This document shows, in pieces, positions 51,194-60,556 of a stretch of 64,000 nt of DNA. The notes below the pieces were generated by a model, which was given only the letters and a program-made list of their open reading frames with translations, was not told where the DNA came from and made no database searches. Position 1 is the stretch's first letter. Each line of letters begins with the position of its first letter. The translations under genes were made by a program, and so were the position numbers. Source of the stretch: Lachnospiraceae bacterium (lineage in GTDB: Bacteria > Bacillota > Clostridia > Lachnospirales > Lachnospiraceae); the NCBI GenBank assembly GCA_017936785.1, contig JAGBEV010000044.1, positions 1 to 64,000 of the forward strand. The letters run 5' to 3'.

Positions 51194-51222
51194 GGCAGGG
51201 TTAGATTCAAAACCCTGCCTTT
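51194..51222 (+). terminator. Intrinsic terminator after murA
   Basis: GGCAGGGTT (51194-51202) and AACCCTGCC (51211-51219) form a perfect 9-bp stem with an 8-nt loop, followed by TTTAT. Confidence 0.85.
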
Positions 51223-51223
51223 A

Positions 51224-52354
51224 TCATATGATCTGTTCGATATACAATTCCGGTTTGGTTGTAAGATCAATAAACTTATCCCCGGATTTGATCATGGGCC
51301 TGGACAAATGCGCATGGTTAATATAAACGATATCGCCTTCCGTACCATCTGATAATCGAATCCGGTTGTTCATGTAAGTCATAACTACATTTTCCAAAAA
51401 CTTCAATATATAAGCAGCTTCATATTTTTGCAAGCCTTCCTTTTCAAAAATATCAATTACCTGAAAAGGGCAGAGAGGACCGCGGTAAACTCTTGCGGCT
51501 GTCATGGCATCGTAAACATCGGCAATACCGACGATCTTTGCAAAAGGATCTATTTTATTTCCCTTTAAGCCAAAAGGATAACCGGAACCGTCACACTTTT
51601 CATGATGCATCAGGGCTGTGTTTTTAATATGAATGTTGATGTCCTGGTCTTTTAGAATATCATAGCCTTTAATGGTATGTGTTTTTACGATCTTATATTC
51701 CTCATCAGTCAGTTTAGAAGGTTTTTTAATGATCCGGTCAGGGATGGCAAGCTTGCCGATATCGTGCAGAAGTCCGCAAAGAGTAGCTGTTTCAATATCT
51801 TCCTCGGACATGCCCAGCCAGCCTGCAAGGATGTTGCTGATCAAAGCCACGTTCATACAGTGGGCAAAGGTAAGGTCGTCATACTGCCTCATATTATGAA
51901 GCATATGAAAGAAATCGGAATTGGTGGAAGTGCCATGGATCAGGCTGGTTGCCTGATGAAGAAGGGTGTCCGTATTGATGTCGGCACCTTTTTGGACGAT
52001 ATCGTTGATACTGTCCTTAAATTCATCTATGGTCTCGTCAAAGTCCTGCTTGAACTTTTTGAATTCAGGACTTGCCTGGATCAAAGCGGAGTAAGCCCAT
52101 TCTTCCCTGTTCTGGGGAGTAATGGGATCTGACTGCCCGGCATCCGTGGTATCATCATGGGTGATAGGCGCATCAAAAGGCTCATTTTCCGACTCTTTGA
52201 TTTTTATGTAAGGAATGGAATAAAACTCCAGACGGGTAATCATTTTATCTGTAAGGGTAAGACCCTTGGGGATGATCAATTGATTGGAAAAACTGAATAC
52301 ATCTTCCCCTGCGATCATGCCCGGCAGAAGATGGCTGGTATAAAGACGTTTCAA
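51224..52354 (-). CDS. HD-GYP domain protein, probable c-di-GMP phosphodiesterase
   Basis: The 376-residue protein has an N-terminal DUF3391-like region (about 1-110), a helical linker and an HD-GYP domain (about 155-320). The metal and signature residues are HDIGKLAIP (about 194), the later TH...HH set (KTHTIKGY, LMHHEKCDGSGYP) and IVGIADVYDAMTA. HD-GYP enzymes degrade c-di-GMP. No membrane segment is seen. GGGAGAAAAC precedes the ATG. The gene ends next to the murA terminator, convergent with murA. Confidence 0.92.
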   Translation of the reverse strand: MKRLYTSHLLPGMIAGEDVFSFSNQLIIPKGLTLTDKMITRLEFYSIPYIKIKESENEPFDAPITHDDTTDAGQSDPITPQNREEWAYSALIQASPEFKKFKQDFDETIDEFKDSINDIVQKGADINTDTLLHQATSLIHGTSTNSDFFHMLHNMRQYDDLTFAHCMNVALISNILAGWLGMSEEDIETATLCGLLHDIGKLAIPDRIIKKPSKLTDEEYKIVKTHTIKGYDILKDQDINIHIKNTALMHHEKCDGSGYPFGLKGNKIDPFAKIVGIADVYDAMTAARVYRGPLCPFQVIDIFEKEGLQKYEAAYILKFLENVVMTYMNNRIRLSDGTEGDIVYINHAHLSRPMIKSGDKFIDLTTKPELYIEQII

Positions 52355-52482
52355 TAGTTTTCTCCCCTTTCCTGAGTGACTATTTTATTATACCTTTTTA
52401 TATGTTAAAATGTCAATCCGGACAAAAGTGCTATGAAAAGCATGAGAGCATTAAGAAAGTTGCAGAAACCATGTAGAAATAC

Positions 52483-52511
52483 TTGACGAAGTGCAAGGGA
52501 TATTATATAGT
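52483..52511 (+). promoter_or_regulatory. Promoter of the metK transcript
   Basis: TTGACG (52483-52488) and TATAGT (52506-52511) are separated by exactly 17 nt, about 34 nt before the SAM riboswitch. Confidence 0.75.
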
Positions 52512-52544
52512 GTTTTTAGATGTGAAAATTCAATATTGGGAAGT

Positions 52545-52646
52545 CTCTTATTCAGAGTGGTGGAGATACAAAGGATCTGTGAAGCCACGGCAACCCCAAC
52601 AGACAATGGAAGGTGCCAACCTGAGCGAGTAATCGAACAATAAGAG
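52545..52646 (+). promoter_or_regulatory. SAM-I (S-box) riboswitch
   Basis: The P1 stem is CTCTTATT (52545-52552) with AATAAGAG (52639-52646). Inside are the S-box landmarks: AGAGTGGTGGAG, the GAAGCCACGGCAACC core (52581-52595), GGTGCCAACCTGAG and GCGAGTAATCGAAC. It binds S-adenosylmethionine and leads into a terminator, so high SAM should switch metK off. Confidence 0.95.
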
Positions 52647-52665
52647 GATCTTTATGTCTGACTGG

Positions 52666-52693
52666 TCCGCTTATGATACGAAGCGGATTTTTT
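52666..52693 (+). terminator. Riboswitch-controlled terminator before metK
   Basis: TCCGCTT (52666-52672) and AAGCGGA (52681-52687) form the stem, followed by six T. It is the expression platform of the S-box. Confidence 0.85.
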
Positions 52694-52754
52694 ATTTTAA
52701 CAAATGGAATCAGAGCGCTATAGCCGATTCCGCTACTTTAAGGAGGATAAGAAA

Positions 52755-53942
52755 ATGGATAAGCGTTTATTTACATCTGAATCTGTAACAGAAGGACATC
52801 CTGACAAGGTTTGTGATGCGATTTCTGATGCGATTCTGGATGCATGTATGGAACAGGACCCTATGAGCCGTGTGGCGTGTGAAACATGCTGCTGTACCGG
52901 TTTTGTACTGGTAACCGGCGAGCTGACAACAAAAGCTCAGCTGGATATTCCGGCATTGGTACGAAAAACGGTGGATGAGATCGGTTATAACAGAGGCAAG
53001 ATCGGTTTTGATGCAGATACCTGTGCGGTTATGGTAGCACTGGATAAACAGTCCACTGATATTGCCATGGGTGTTGATAAGGCGCTGGAAGCAAAACAGA
53101 ATAAAATGACCGATGAGGAAATCGAAGCAATCGGTGCCGGAGACCAAGGTATGATGTTCGGTTATGCCACAAATGAAACGGAAGAACTGATGCCTTATCC
53201 CATCAGCCTTGCACACAAGCTGGTACTGCAGCTTACCAAGGTTCGTAAGGATGGAACTTTACCTTATTTAAGACCGGATGGAAAAAGCCAGGTTTCTGTT
53301 GAATATGATGAGAATGGCAGACCTATCCGTTTAGAGGCTGTTGTGCTTTCTACACAGCATGATCCTGAGGTAACCCAGGAACAGATCCATGAGGATATTA
53401 AGAAGTATGTATTTGATCCGGTGCTTCCCAGGGAGATGCTGGATGAGAACACCAAATACTTTATCAATCCTACAGGACGTTTCGTGATCGGAGGACCTCA
53501 TGGTGACGCAGGATTAACGGGAAGAAAGATCATTGTAGATACATATGGCGGATATGCACGCCACGGCGGCGGAGCTTTCTCCGGAAAGGACTGCACCAAG
53601 GTTGACCGTTCTGCAGCCTATGCAGCAAGATATGTTGCAAAAAATATCGTGGCAGCAGGCATTGCGGATAAATGCGAGATTCAGTTATCCTATGCGATCG
53701 GAGTGGCACAGCCCACATCTGTTATGGTAGATACCTTTGGAACAGGTAAGATTTCTGATGAAAAACTTGTGGACATCATCCGTGAGAACTTTGACCTGCG
53801 TCCTGCAGGTATTATCCAAATGCTGGATCTGCGCAGACCTATTTACAAACAGACCGCAGCTTACGGACATTTCGGACGCAACGATCTGGATCTGCCTTGG
53901 GAAAAGCTGGATAAAGTAGATGTATTGAAGAAATATTTATAG
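52755..53942 (+). CDS. metK: S-adenosylmethionine synthetase
   Basis: The 395-residue enzyme makes SAM from methionine and ATP. Motifs include [20 protein letters not shown], the [12 protein letters not shown] motif, and the [20 protein letters not shown] and [19 protein letters not shown] segments. The ATG at 52755 is chosen because AGGAGG lies 8 nt before it; the frame is open upstream but the region is the riboswitch tail. Expression is under a SAM-I riboswitch, so product feedback is direct. Confidence 0.97.
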   Translation: MDKRLFTSESVTEGHPDKVCDAISDAILDACMEQDPMSRVACETCCCTGFVLVTGELTTKAQLDIPALVRKTVDEIGYNRGKIGFDADTCAVMVALDKQSTDIAMGVDKALEAKQNKMTDEEIEAIGAGDQGMMFGYATNETEELMPYPISLAHKLVLQLTKVRKDGTLPYLRPDGKSQVSVEYDENGRPIRLEAVVLSTQHDPEVTQEQIHEDIKKYVFDPVLPREMLDENTKYFINPTGRFVIGGPHGDAGLTGRKIIVDTYGGYARHGGGAFSGKDCTKVDRSAAYAARYVAKNIVAAGIADKCEIQLSYAIGVAQPTSVMVDTFGTGKISDEKLVDIIRENFDLRPAGIIQMLDLRRPIYKQTAAYGHFGRNDLDLPWEKLDKVDVLKKYL

Positions 53943-53992
53943 AAGCTGACGGTAAATCCATAAGAATTAGGATACTGATACCGGATGTGTTT

Positions 53993-54034
53993 AAAAAGAA
54001 ATGCCTGTCCTACTGGAAAAGGCATTTCTTTTTT
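53993..54034 (+). terminator. Intrinsic terminator after metK
   Basis: AAAAAGAAATGCC and GGCATTTCTTTTT form a 13-bp stem, followed by T residues. Confidence 0.9.
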
Positions 54035-54092
54035 GATAGAATAAAAATGTTACCAATTAAGAAAACAAAGGAAAAGCGAAACGGAGAGTCTC

Positions 54093-57000
54093 ATGGCATT
54101 TACACATCTTCACGTCCATACGGAATATTCCCTGCTGGACGGTTCCAACAAAATTAAAGAGTGTGTGAAAAGGGTAAAGGAGCTGGGCATGGACAGCGTG
54201 GCGATCACAGACCATGGTGTTATGTACGGCGTTATTGATTTTTACAGGGCAGCAAGGGAGATGGGCATTAAGCCCATTTTAGGCTGTGAGGTTTATGTTG
54301 CGCCCAATTCCCGTTTTGATAAGGAACTGACCGGAGGGGAAGACCGGTATTATCATCTGGTCCTTCTGGCAGAAAATAATCAGGGTTATTCCAATCTGAT
54401 GAAGATCGTCAGCCGGGGTTTTACAGAAGGTTATTATTATAAACCCCGTGTGGATATGGAAATCCTGCGGGAATTTCATGAAGGGATCATTGCCCTTTCC
54501 GCCTGCCTTGCAGGAGAGGTGCAGCGTTATATCTCCAAGGGATTGATAGAAGAAGCAAAAAAGACTGCTTTAAAATATGAAGACTGCTTCGGAAAAGGCA
54601 ATTATTTTTTGGAATTACAGGACCATGGCATTCCCCAGCAGAAGGTTGTCAATACGGCGCTTTTAAGCATCAGCCGGGAACTGGGAATTCCTTTGGCAGC
54701 CACCAATGATGTGCACTATACTTACGCTGAAGATGAAAAGCCCCACGATATCCTGCTCTGCCTTCAGACCGGCAAAAAACTGGCAGATGAAGACCGTATG
54801 CGTTATGAAGGGGGACAGTATTATATCAAGAGTGAGGAAGAGATGAAACAGCTCTTTCCCTATGCTTTGGAGGCTTTGGAAAATACCCACAAGATTGCGG
54901 AACGATGTAATGTGGAGATCGAATTCGGCGTGACCAAGCTGCCTAAATTCGAAGTGCCGGATGGATATGATTCCTGGAGCTACTTAAATAAGCTGTGTTC
55001 TGACGGGCTGGCGGAACGTTATCCTGAGGATGACGGAAAGCTGCGGGAGAGACTGGACTATGAACTTTCCGTGATCAAAGAAATGGGATATGTGGATTAT
55101 TTCCTGATCGTATGGGATTTTATCAATTATGCCAGACAAAATGATATTATGGTAGGACCGGGACGCGGTTCTGCTGCCGGCAGTATTGTTTCTTATTGCT
55201 TAAAAATAACCAATATAGACCCCATTAAATATAATCTGCTCTTTGAGCGTTTTTTGAATCCGGAGCGTGTGTCCATGCCCGATATCGATATCGATTTCTG
55301 CTTTGAAAGAAGGCAGGAGGTTATCGATTACGTAGGCAGGAAATACGGTGCGGATAAGGTTGTGCAGATCGTTACTTTCGGTACACTGGCAGCAAAGGGC
55401 GTTATCCGGGATGTGGCGAGAGTTATGGATCTGCCCTATGCTTTTGCGGACTCTCTTGCCAAGATGATACCCAACGAATTGAATATTACCCTGGAAAGGG
55501 CGCTGGCAGTCAATCCGGAGCTTCGGAATTTATATGAAAATGATGATCAGGTCCATGAACTCATTGATATGTGCAAGCGTTTGGAGGGACTTCCCCGACA
55601 TACTTCCATGCATGCGGCAGGTGTTGTGATCTGCAGGGAACCGGCAGACGAGTTTGTACCTTTATCACGAGGTTCTGACGGATCAATTACCACTCAGTTC
55701 ACCATGACCACCATTGAGGAGCTGGGGCTTTTGAAAATGGATTTTCTGGGACTTCGGACCCTGACCGTTATTCAGAATGCCTGCAAACTGGTAGAAATGA
55801 GCAGCGGTAAAAAAATAGATATTGATAAAATAGACTTTGATGATAAGGAAGTATTTGAATCTATCGGAACCGGAAAAACCGATGGCGTGTTCCAGTTGGA
55901 AAGTGCAGGAATGAAAAGCTTCATGAAGGAATTGAAGCCTCAGAATTTAGAGGATGTCATTGCGGGAATTTCTCTTTATCGTCCCGGACCTATGGATTTT
56001 ATTCCCAAATATATCGAAGGAAAGAACAATCAGGACAGTGTTACCTATTCCTGTCCGGAGCTGCAGCCTATTCTGGAGCCTACCTATGGCTGTATTGTTT
56101 ATCAGGAACAGGTTATGCAGATCGTCCGGGATTTAGGCGGTTATACCTTAGGCAGAAGTGATCTTGTGCGCCGCGCCATGAGCAAAAAGAAACAGGCAGT
56201 CATGGAAAAAGAACGCGCCAATTTTATATACGGCAATCCGGAAGAAAATGTGCCGGGCTGTGTATCCAAGGGGATTCCTGAAAAGGTGGCGGAGCAGATT
56301 TACAATGATATGATGGATTTTGCCAAATACGCCTTCAACAAATCCCATGCTGCGGCTTATGCGGTGGTAGCATACGAAACGGCTTATTTAAAATATTATC
56401 ATCCCGTGGAATTTATGGCGGCGCTTCTGACCTCTGTCATCGATAACGCAGGAAAAGTTTCTTCCTATATAATGACATGCCGTTCCATGGGCATTCAGAT
56501 TCTGCCCCCTGATGTAAATGAGGGGCTTGTAGGATTTTCCGTTAAGAATGGCGCCATTGTCTATGCTCTGACAGCGATCAAGGGTGTAGGGCGCAATATC
56601 ATCGATCTGATTGTAAGGGAAAGGGAGCTGAGAGGACCTTACAAAAACCTGAAGGATTTTATTACCAGACTTGCCGATGAGGATATCAACAAAAGACTGG
56701 TGGAAAACTTTATTAAGGCGGGAGCCTTTGACTGTCTGCCGGGAACCAGAAAGCAGCAGATGAGCGTTTATGTGCAGATCATGGACAGCATCATCAAGGA
56801 TAAGAAAAGCAATATGGCGGGGCAGATGTCCTTATTTGACCTTGCGGGAGAAGAGGAAAAGGCGGAATTTGATATAAAAATGCCCGATGTGGGAGAATAT
56901 AAAAAGGAAGTTCTGCTGGGATTTGAAAAGGAAGTGATCGGATTTTATGTCAGCGGTCATCCTTTAGAAGAGTATGAAGCCCTTTGGAAAAAGAAAATCT

Positions 57001-57542
57001 CTGCCACCACGGCAGAGTTTATGCTGGATGAAGAGCTGGGACATGCCAGGATCGGGGACGGTAAAAAAGTTACGGTAGGCGGTATTATTGCAAATAAGAC
57101 AATTAAATACACCAAAAGCGATAAGATGATGGCATTTTTAACCATAGAGGATCTGGCAGGAAGCGTGGAAATCGTAGTATTTCCCAGAGATTATGAAAAA
57201 TATGCCGCCAAACTGCAGGAAGAGGAAAAGGTGTTTATCACCGGACGAACCAGTATTGAGGAGGATAAGGACGGCAAGATTCTCTTAGAGTCCATGATGA
57301 CATTTGATGAGGTGCCAAAGAATCTCTGGATCAAGTTTTCTTCTATTGAAGCCTATGAACAGAAGGAAAAGGTTCTTGCATCCATACTTGCCATGTCAGA
57401 AGGGAATGACAATGTGGTCATATTCTGTCAGGAGCAGAAGCAGATGAAGCAGCTTCCGCAAAACCAGAATGTAAAGGCGGATGAACAGCTTTTAGGCAGA
57501 CTGAGGAGCGCTTTTGGAGAGGAAAATATTAAACTGGTATGA
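54093..57542 (+). CDS. dnaE: DNA polymerase III alpha subunit (DnaE)
   Basis: The 1149-residue protein has the PHP domain at the N terminus (FTHLHVHTEYSLLDGSNK), the C-family polymerase core with catalytic acids in MPDIDIDFCFERR (about 390), GPGRGSAAGSIVSYCL, a helix-hairpin-helix (IKGVGRNIIDLI) and an OB-fold (about 985-1065). It replicates DNA; in Firmicutes DnaE often extends primers while PolC does bulk synthesis. It lacks the PolC-type internal exonuclease. GGAGAG lies before the ATG. It is followed by pfkA after 105 nt. Confidence 0.96.
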   Translation: MAFTHLHVHTEYSLLDGSNKIKECVKRVKELGMDSVAITDHGVMYGVIDFYRAAREMGIKPILGCEVYVAPNSRFDKELTGGEDRYYHLVLLAENNQGYSNLMKIVSRGFTEGYYYKPRVDMEILREFHEGIIALSACLAGEVQRYISKGLIEEAKKTALKYEDCFGKGNYFLELQDHGIPQQKVVNTALLSISRELGIPLAATNDVHYTYAEDEKPHDILLCLQTGKKLADEDRMRYEGGQYYIKSEEEMKQLFPYALEALENTHKIAERCNVEIEFGVTKLPKFEVPDGYDSWSYLNKLCSDGLAERYPEDDGKLRERLDYELSVIKEMGYVDYFLIVWDFINYARQNDIMVGPGRGSAAGSIVSYCLKITNIDPIKYNLLFERFLNPERVSMPDIDIDFCFERRQEVIDYVGRKYGADKVVQIVTFGTLAAKGVIRDVARVMDLPYAFADSLAKMIPNELNITLERALAVNPELRNLYENDDQVHELIDMCKRLEGLPRHTSMHAAGVVICREPADEFVPLSRGSDGSITTQFTMTTIEELGLLKMDFLGLRTLTVIQNACKLVEMSSGKKIDIDKIDFDDKEVFESIGTGKTDGVFQLESAGMKSFMKELKPQNLEDVIAGISLYRPGPMDFIPKYIEGKNNQDSVTYSCPELQPILEPTYGCIVYQEQVMQIVRDLGGYTLGRSDLVRRAMSKKKQAVMEKERANFIYGNPEENVPGCVSKGIPEKVAEQIYNDMMDFAKYAFNKSHAAAYAVVAYETAYLKYYHPVEFMAALLTSVIDNAGKVSSYIMTCRSMGIQILPPDVNEGLVGFSVKNGAIVYALTAIKGVGRNIIDLIVRERELRGPYKNLKDFITRLADEDINKRLVENFIKAGAFDCLPGTRKQQMSVYVQIMDSIIKDKKSNMAGQMSLFDLAGEEEKAEFDIKMPDVGEYKKEVLLGFEKEVIGFYVSGHPLEEYEALWKKKISATTAEFMLDEELGHARIGDGKKVTVGGIIANKTIKYTKSDKMMAFLTIEDLAGSVEIVVFPRDYEKYAAKLQEEEKVFITGRTSIEEDKDGKILLESMMTFDEVPKNLWIKFSSIEAYEQKEKVLASILAMSEGNDNVVIFCQEQKQMKQLPQNQNVKADEQLLGRLRSAFGEENIKLV

Positions 57543-57647
57543 AATTAGAGCAGAGATTTGCCCATATTTTACCTTAAATGAATTGAAATGACCGGAAAAA
57601 TAGATTAAAATATAACAGACGTTTTATATGGAAACGGAGGAGCAGTT

Positions 57648-58622
57648 ATGGCAAAAGAAATCAAGACAATCGGTATTTTAACAAGCGGCGGAGATGCACC
57701 GGGCATGAATGCGGCAATCCGTGCAGTATGCAGAAAAGCGTTGAGCAACGGTGTAAAGGTAAAGGGTATTAAAAAAGGCTATCAGGGACTTTTAAATGAA
57801 GAGATCATAGATATGGAGCGGAGAGATGTTTCCGACATTATCCAAAAGGGCGGTACGATCTTAGGTACTGCAAGGTGTATGGAGTTCTGTACATTGGAAG
57901 GCCAGGAAAAAGGAGCTGAGGTGTGCAGGAAACATGGCATTGACGGCATTGTAGTCATAGGCGGTGACGGTTCTTACAGAGGAGCTCAGGCTCTTTCCAA
58001 ACAGGGTATCAACACCATCGGACTTCCGGGAACTATTGACCTGGATATCGCCTGTACCGATTATACCATTGGATTTGATACAGCCATCAATACAGCTATG
58101 GATGCTATTGATAAAGTAAGAGATACATCTTCTTCCCATGAACGCTGCAGTATTATTGAAGTAATGGGCAGAAATGCCGGTTATATTGCATTGTGGTGCG
58201 GTGTGGCAAATGGTGCTGAGGACATACTTCTTCCTGAAAAATATGATTATAACGAGCAGGCGATCATCAATAATATCATCAGGAACAGAAAGACGGGAAA
58301 GACCCATCACATTATTATCAATGCGGAAGGCATCGGTCATTCTACTTCCATGGCAAGGAGAATTGAGGCAGCCACCGGTATTGAAACAAGAGCCACTATT
58401 TTAGGTTATATGCAGCGAGGAGGAAGTCCTACCTGTAAGGACCGTTATTATGCGTCGATTATGGGGGCATATGCAGCAGATATTCTCTGCTCAGGCAAGA
58501 CCAACCGAGTGGTTGCACATGCAAACGGCGGTTTTGTGGATTATGACATTGATGAAGCGCTGGCTATGCAGAAGGATATTGATGAATACCAGTATCAGGT
58601 CAGCCTGGCGCTTTCCAGATAA
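57648..58622 (+). CDS. pfkA: ATP-dependent 6-phosphofructokinase
   Basis: The 324-residue enzyme phosphorylates fructose 6-phosphate in glycolysis. TSGGDAPGMNAAIRAV, the ATP-type GGDGSYRGA (Gly at about 104), GLPGTIDLDI with catalytic Asp residues, and EVMGRNAGYIALWCG are visible. The usual PGTIDND has Leu in place of Asn, leaving both Asp intact. GGAGGAGC precedes the ATG. A very strong stem-loop follows. The dnaE-pfkA order is common in Clostridia. Confidence 0.96.
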   Translation: MAKEIKTIGILTSGGDAPGMNAAIRAVCRKALSNGVKVKGIKKGYQGLLNEEIIDMERRDVSDIIQKGGTILGTARCMEFCTLEGQEKGAEVCRKHGIDGIVVIGGDGSYRGAQALSKQGINTIGLPGTIDLDIACTDYTIGFDTAINTAMDAIDKVRDTSSSHERCSIIEVMGRNAGYIALWCGVANGAEDILLPEKYDYNEQAIINNIIRNRKTGKTHHIIINAEGIGHSTSMARRIEAATGIETRATILGYMQRGGSPTCKDRYYASIMGAYAADILCSGKTNRVVAHANGGFVDYDIDEALAMQKDIDEYQYQVSLALSR

Positions 58623-58659
58623 AACAGCGGAAATTTCATAAAGAATTTACATGAATTTT

Positions 58660-58719
58660 AAATGCCATATCTGCCGGCGAATGTTTCCTTTGGAAATGAA
58701 ACCGGCAGTTATGGCATTT
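58660..58719 (+). terminator. Strong stem-loop after pfkA
   Basis: Arms 58660-58677 and 58702-58719 pair at 17 of 18 positions, with a TTTCC-TTT-GGAAA hairpin in the loop. The following T-run is weak (TTTATAT). Confidence 0.65.
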
Positions 58720-58760
58720 ATATCAGGAAATGATAGAACAAGGCGGAATGAAGGAATCGT

Positions 58761-59585
58761 ATGGAGATGAATAAAGAGATGATCACATCAGCAGCCAATA
58801 AAAAGGTCAGGAATGTGATGCTTTTATCCACAAAATCCAAGGAGCGGAGAAAGCAGAAACTGTTTGTAGCAGAAGGGGTAAAAATGTTTTTGGAAGCTCC
58901 CCATGAACAGATCAGGGAAGTTTATTTGTCCGAAGAGCTTTTAAAGGATAAAGAGGGATTTTCGGCAGTTTCGGACAAGCTTACTGCCATTGGGAAACAG
59001 AAGCATACAGCAGTGGAGATAGTAAAGAAGGATATTTTTCAAAAAATATGTGATACAAAAACGCCCCAGGGTATTCTATGTCTGGTGGAAATGCCGGAAT
59101 ATGCGTTTGAAAAGATTCTGGATAGAGAAAACGGATTATATCTGGTATTGGAAGATATACAGGATCCGGGCAATCTGGGCACCATGATCCGTGCAGGAGA
59201 AGGAGCAGGCATCACAGGGGTGGTCATGAGCAGCCATACAGCGGATGTATATAATCCCAAAACCATCCGGGCGACCATGGGAAGCATTTACCGGATTCCT
59301 GTTGTCTATGAGGAGGATCTGGCTGAAAGCATTAAAACCATGAAAAGAAAAGGCATTCAGACATATGCTGCCCATCTGGAAGGGAAAAGAGCTTATGATA
59401 AGGAAGATTATCATAAAGCAACAGCATTTTTGATCGGCAATGAGGGAAACGGATTGAGCCGTCCTATTGCGGATCTGGCAGATAACTATGTGAAAATACC
59501 CATGCTGGGTAAAGTTGAATCATTAAACGCTGCAATTGCGGCGACTTTATTGATATATGAAGCAGCAAGACAGAGGAGGAATTAA
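58761..59585 (+). CDS. TrmH/SpoU-family RNA 2'-O-methyltransferase
   Basis: The 274-residue protein has a substrate-binding N-terminal domain (1-100) and a SPOUT methyltransferase domain with the knot motifs DIQDPGNLGTMIRAGEGAG, FLIGNEGNGLS and IPMLGKVESLNAAIAATLL. It methylates a ribose in rRNA or tRNA, using SAM. AAGGAATCGT precedes the ATG; a second ATG two codons later is possible. proC begins 1 nt after its stop, so translation may be coupled. Confidence 0.93.
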   Translation: MEMNKEMITSAANKKVRNVMLLSTKSKERRKQKLFVAEGVKMFLEAPHEQIREVYLSEELLKDKEGFSAVSDKLTAIGKQKHTAVEIVKKDIFQKICDTKTPQGILCLVEMPEYAFEKILDRENGLYLVLEDIQDPGNLGTMIRAGEGAGITGVVMSSHTADVYNPKTIRATMGSIYRIPVVYEEDLAESIKTMKRKGIQTYAAHLEGKRAYDKEDYHKATAFLIGNEGNGLSRPIADLADNYVKIPMLGKVESLNAAIAATLLIYEAARQRRN

Positions 59586-59586
59586 A

Positions 59587-60390
59587 ATGAAGATCGGATT
59601 TATCGGACTGGGAAATATGGCAACGGCAATGATCGGCGGCATTGTCAAAAAAGGGATCGTAAAGCCGGAAGAGATCCTGGGATCATCCAGAACAAAGGAA
59701 TCTTTGCAAAAGGCGGTGGATGCTTTTGGGATCAGAGGAATGGAAACCAATGAAAAGGTGGCAGAGGAAGCAGATGTATTGGTGCTTTCCGTAAAGCCTC
59801 AGATGTATGAGGCGGTAATCGGAGAAATCAGGGATGCAGTCAAAAATGATACGATCATCATCAGTATTGCACCGGGGAAGACTATATCATGGCTTTCCGG
59901 GCTTTTTGGATTTTCTGATGAAGAAGGGAAAATAGTCAGATGTATGCCCAATACTCCGGCATTGGTTGGAGAAGGATGCACCGGGGTCTGCTTTGGACAG
60001 GGTATAAATGAAAGAGAAAAAGAAACGGTCATGGATATTTTGAACAGCTTCGGCAAGGCAATCGAGGTTGCCGAGCATCTGATGGATGCGGTGGGAGGAG
60101 TTAGCGGTAGCTCACCGGCTTATGTCTTTTTGTTTATTGAAGCAATGGCAGATGCAGCAGTTGCTGACGGAATGCCCAGGAAGCAGGCGTATGAGTTTGC
60201 AGCGCAGGCAGTTTACGGAAGCGCCAAAATGGTACTGGAAACAGGAATGCATCCGGCAGAGCTGAAGGATATGGTATGTTCTCCCGGGGGAACTACTATT
60301 GAAGCGATCAGGGTGTTGGAGGAAAAGGGCTTCAGAAGCGCTGTAATAGAGGCTCAAAAAGCCTGTGTAACCAAGTCCAGAGGCATGTAG
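59587..60390 (+). CDS. proC: Pyrroline-5-carboxylate reductase
   Basis: The 267-residue enzyme makes proline from pyrroline-5-carboxylate with NAD(P)H. The nucleotide site is GFIGLGNMATAMIGGI, and the substrate part shows GVSGSSPAYVFLFIEAMADA and MVCSPGGTTIEAIRVLEEKGFRSAVIEA. The ATG at 59587 is chosen because AGAGGAGG lies 9 nt before it inside the previous gene. It may share a transcript with the RNA methyltransferase gene. A short AGGTATC/GATACCT hairpin follows the stop without a T-run. Confidence 0.95.
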   Translation: MKIGFIGLGNMATAMIGGIVKKGIVKPEEILGSSRTKESLQKAVDAFGIRGMETNEKVAEEADVLVLSVKPQMYEAVIGEIRDAVKNDTIIISIAPGKTISWLSGLFGFSDEEGKIVRCMPNTPALVGEGCTGVCFGQGINEREKETVMDILNSFGKAIEVAEHLMDAVGGVSGSSPAYVFLFIEAMADAAVADGMPRKQAYEFAAQAVYGSAKMVLETGMHPAELKDMVCSPGGTTIEAIRVLEEKGFRSAVIEAQKACVTKSRGM

Positions 60391-60436
60391 TAAAAGGTAT
60401 CTTTGATACCTGATCTTGATAAAATATTGGGTAAAT

Positions 60437-60465
60437 TTGACAAATAGATAAAACTCTGATATGAT
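60437..60465 (+). promoter_or_regulatory. Promoter of the SH3-SleB gene
   Basis: A perfect TTGACA (60437-60442), 17-nt spacer and TATGAT (60460-60465) lie 91 nt before the ATG. Confidence 0.8.
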
Positions 60466-60556
60466 AGCCTCAGTTTTGATATTTAACATTTCTGTAATAT
60501 TTGAAACAGAAATGAAATAAAAATTAATAAAAATATCAAAAAATTTGGAGGTAATC

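Noticed and set aside
60396-60412. AGGTATC-TTT-GATACCT hairpin after proC as terminator
   Set aside because: The stem is short and not followed by T residues.
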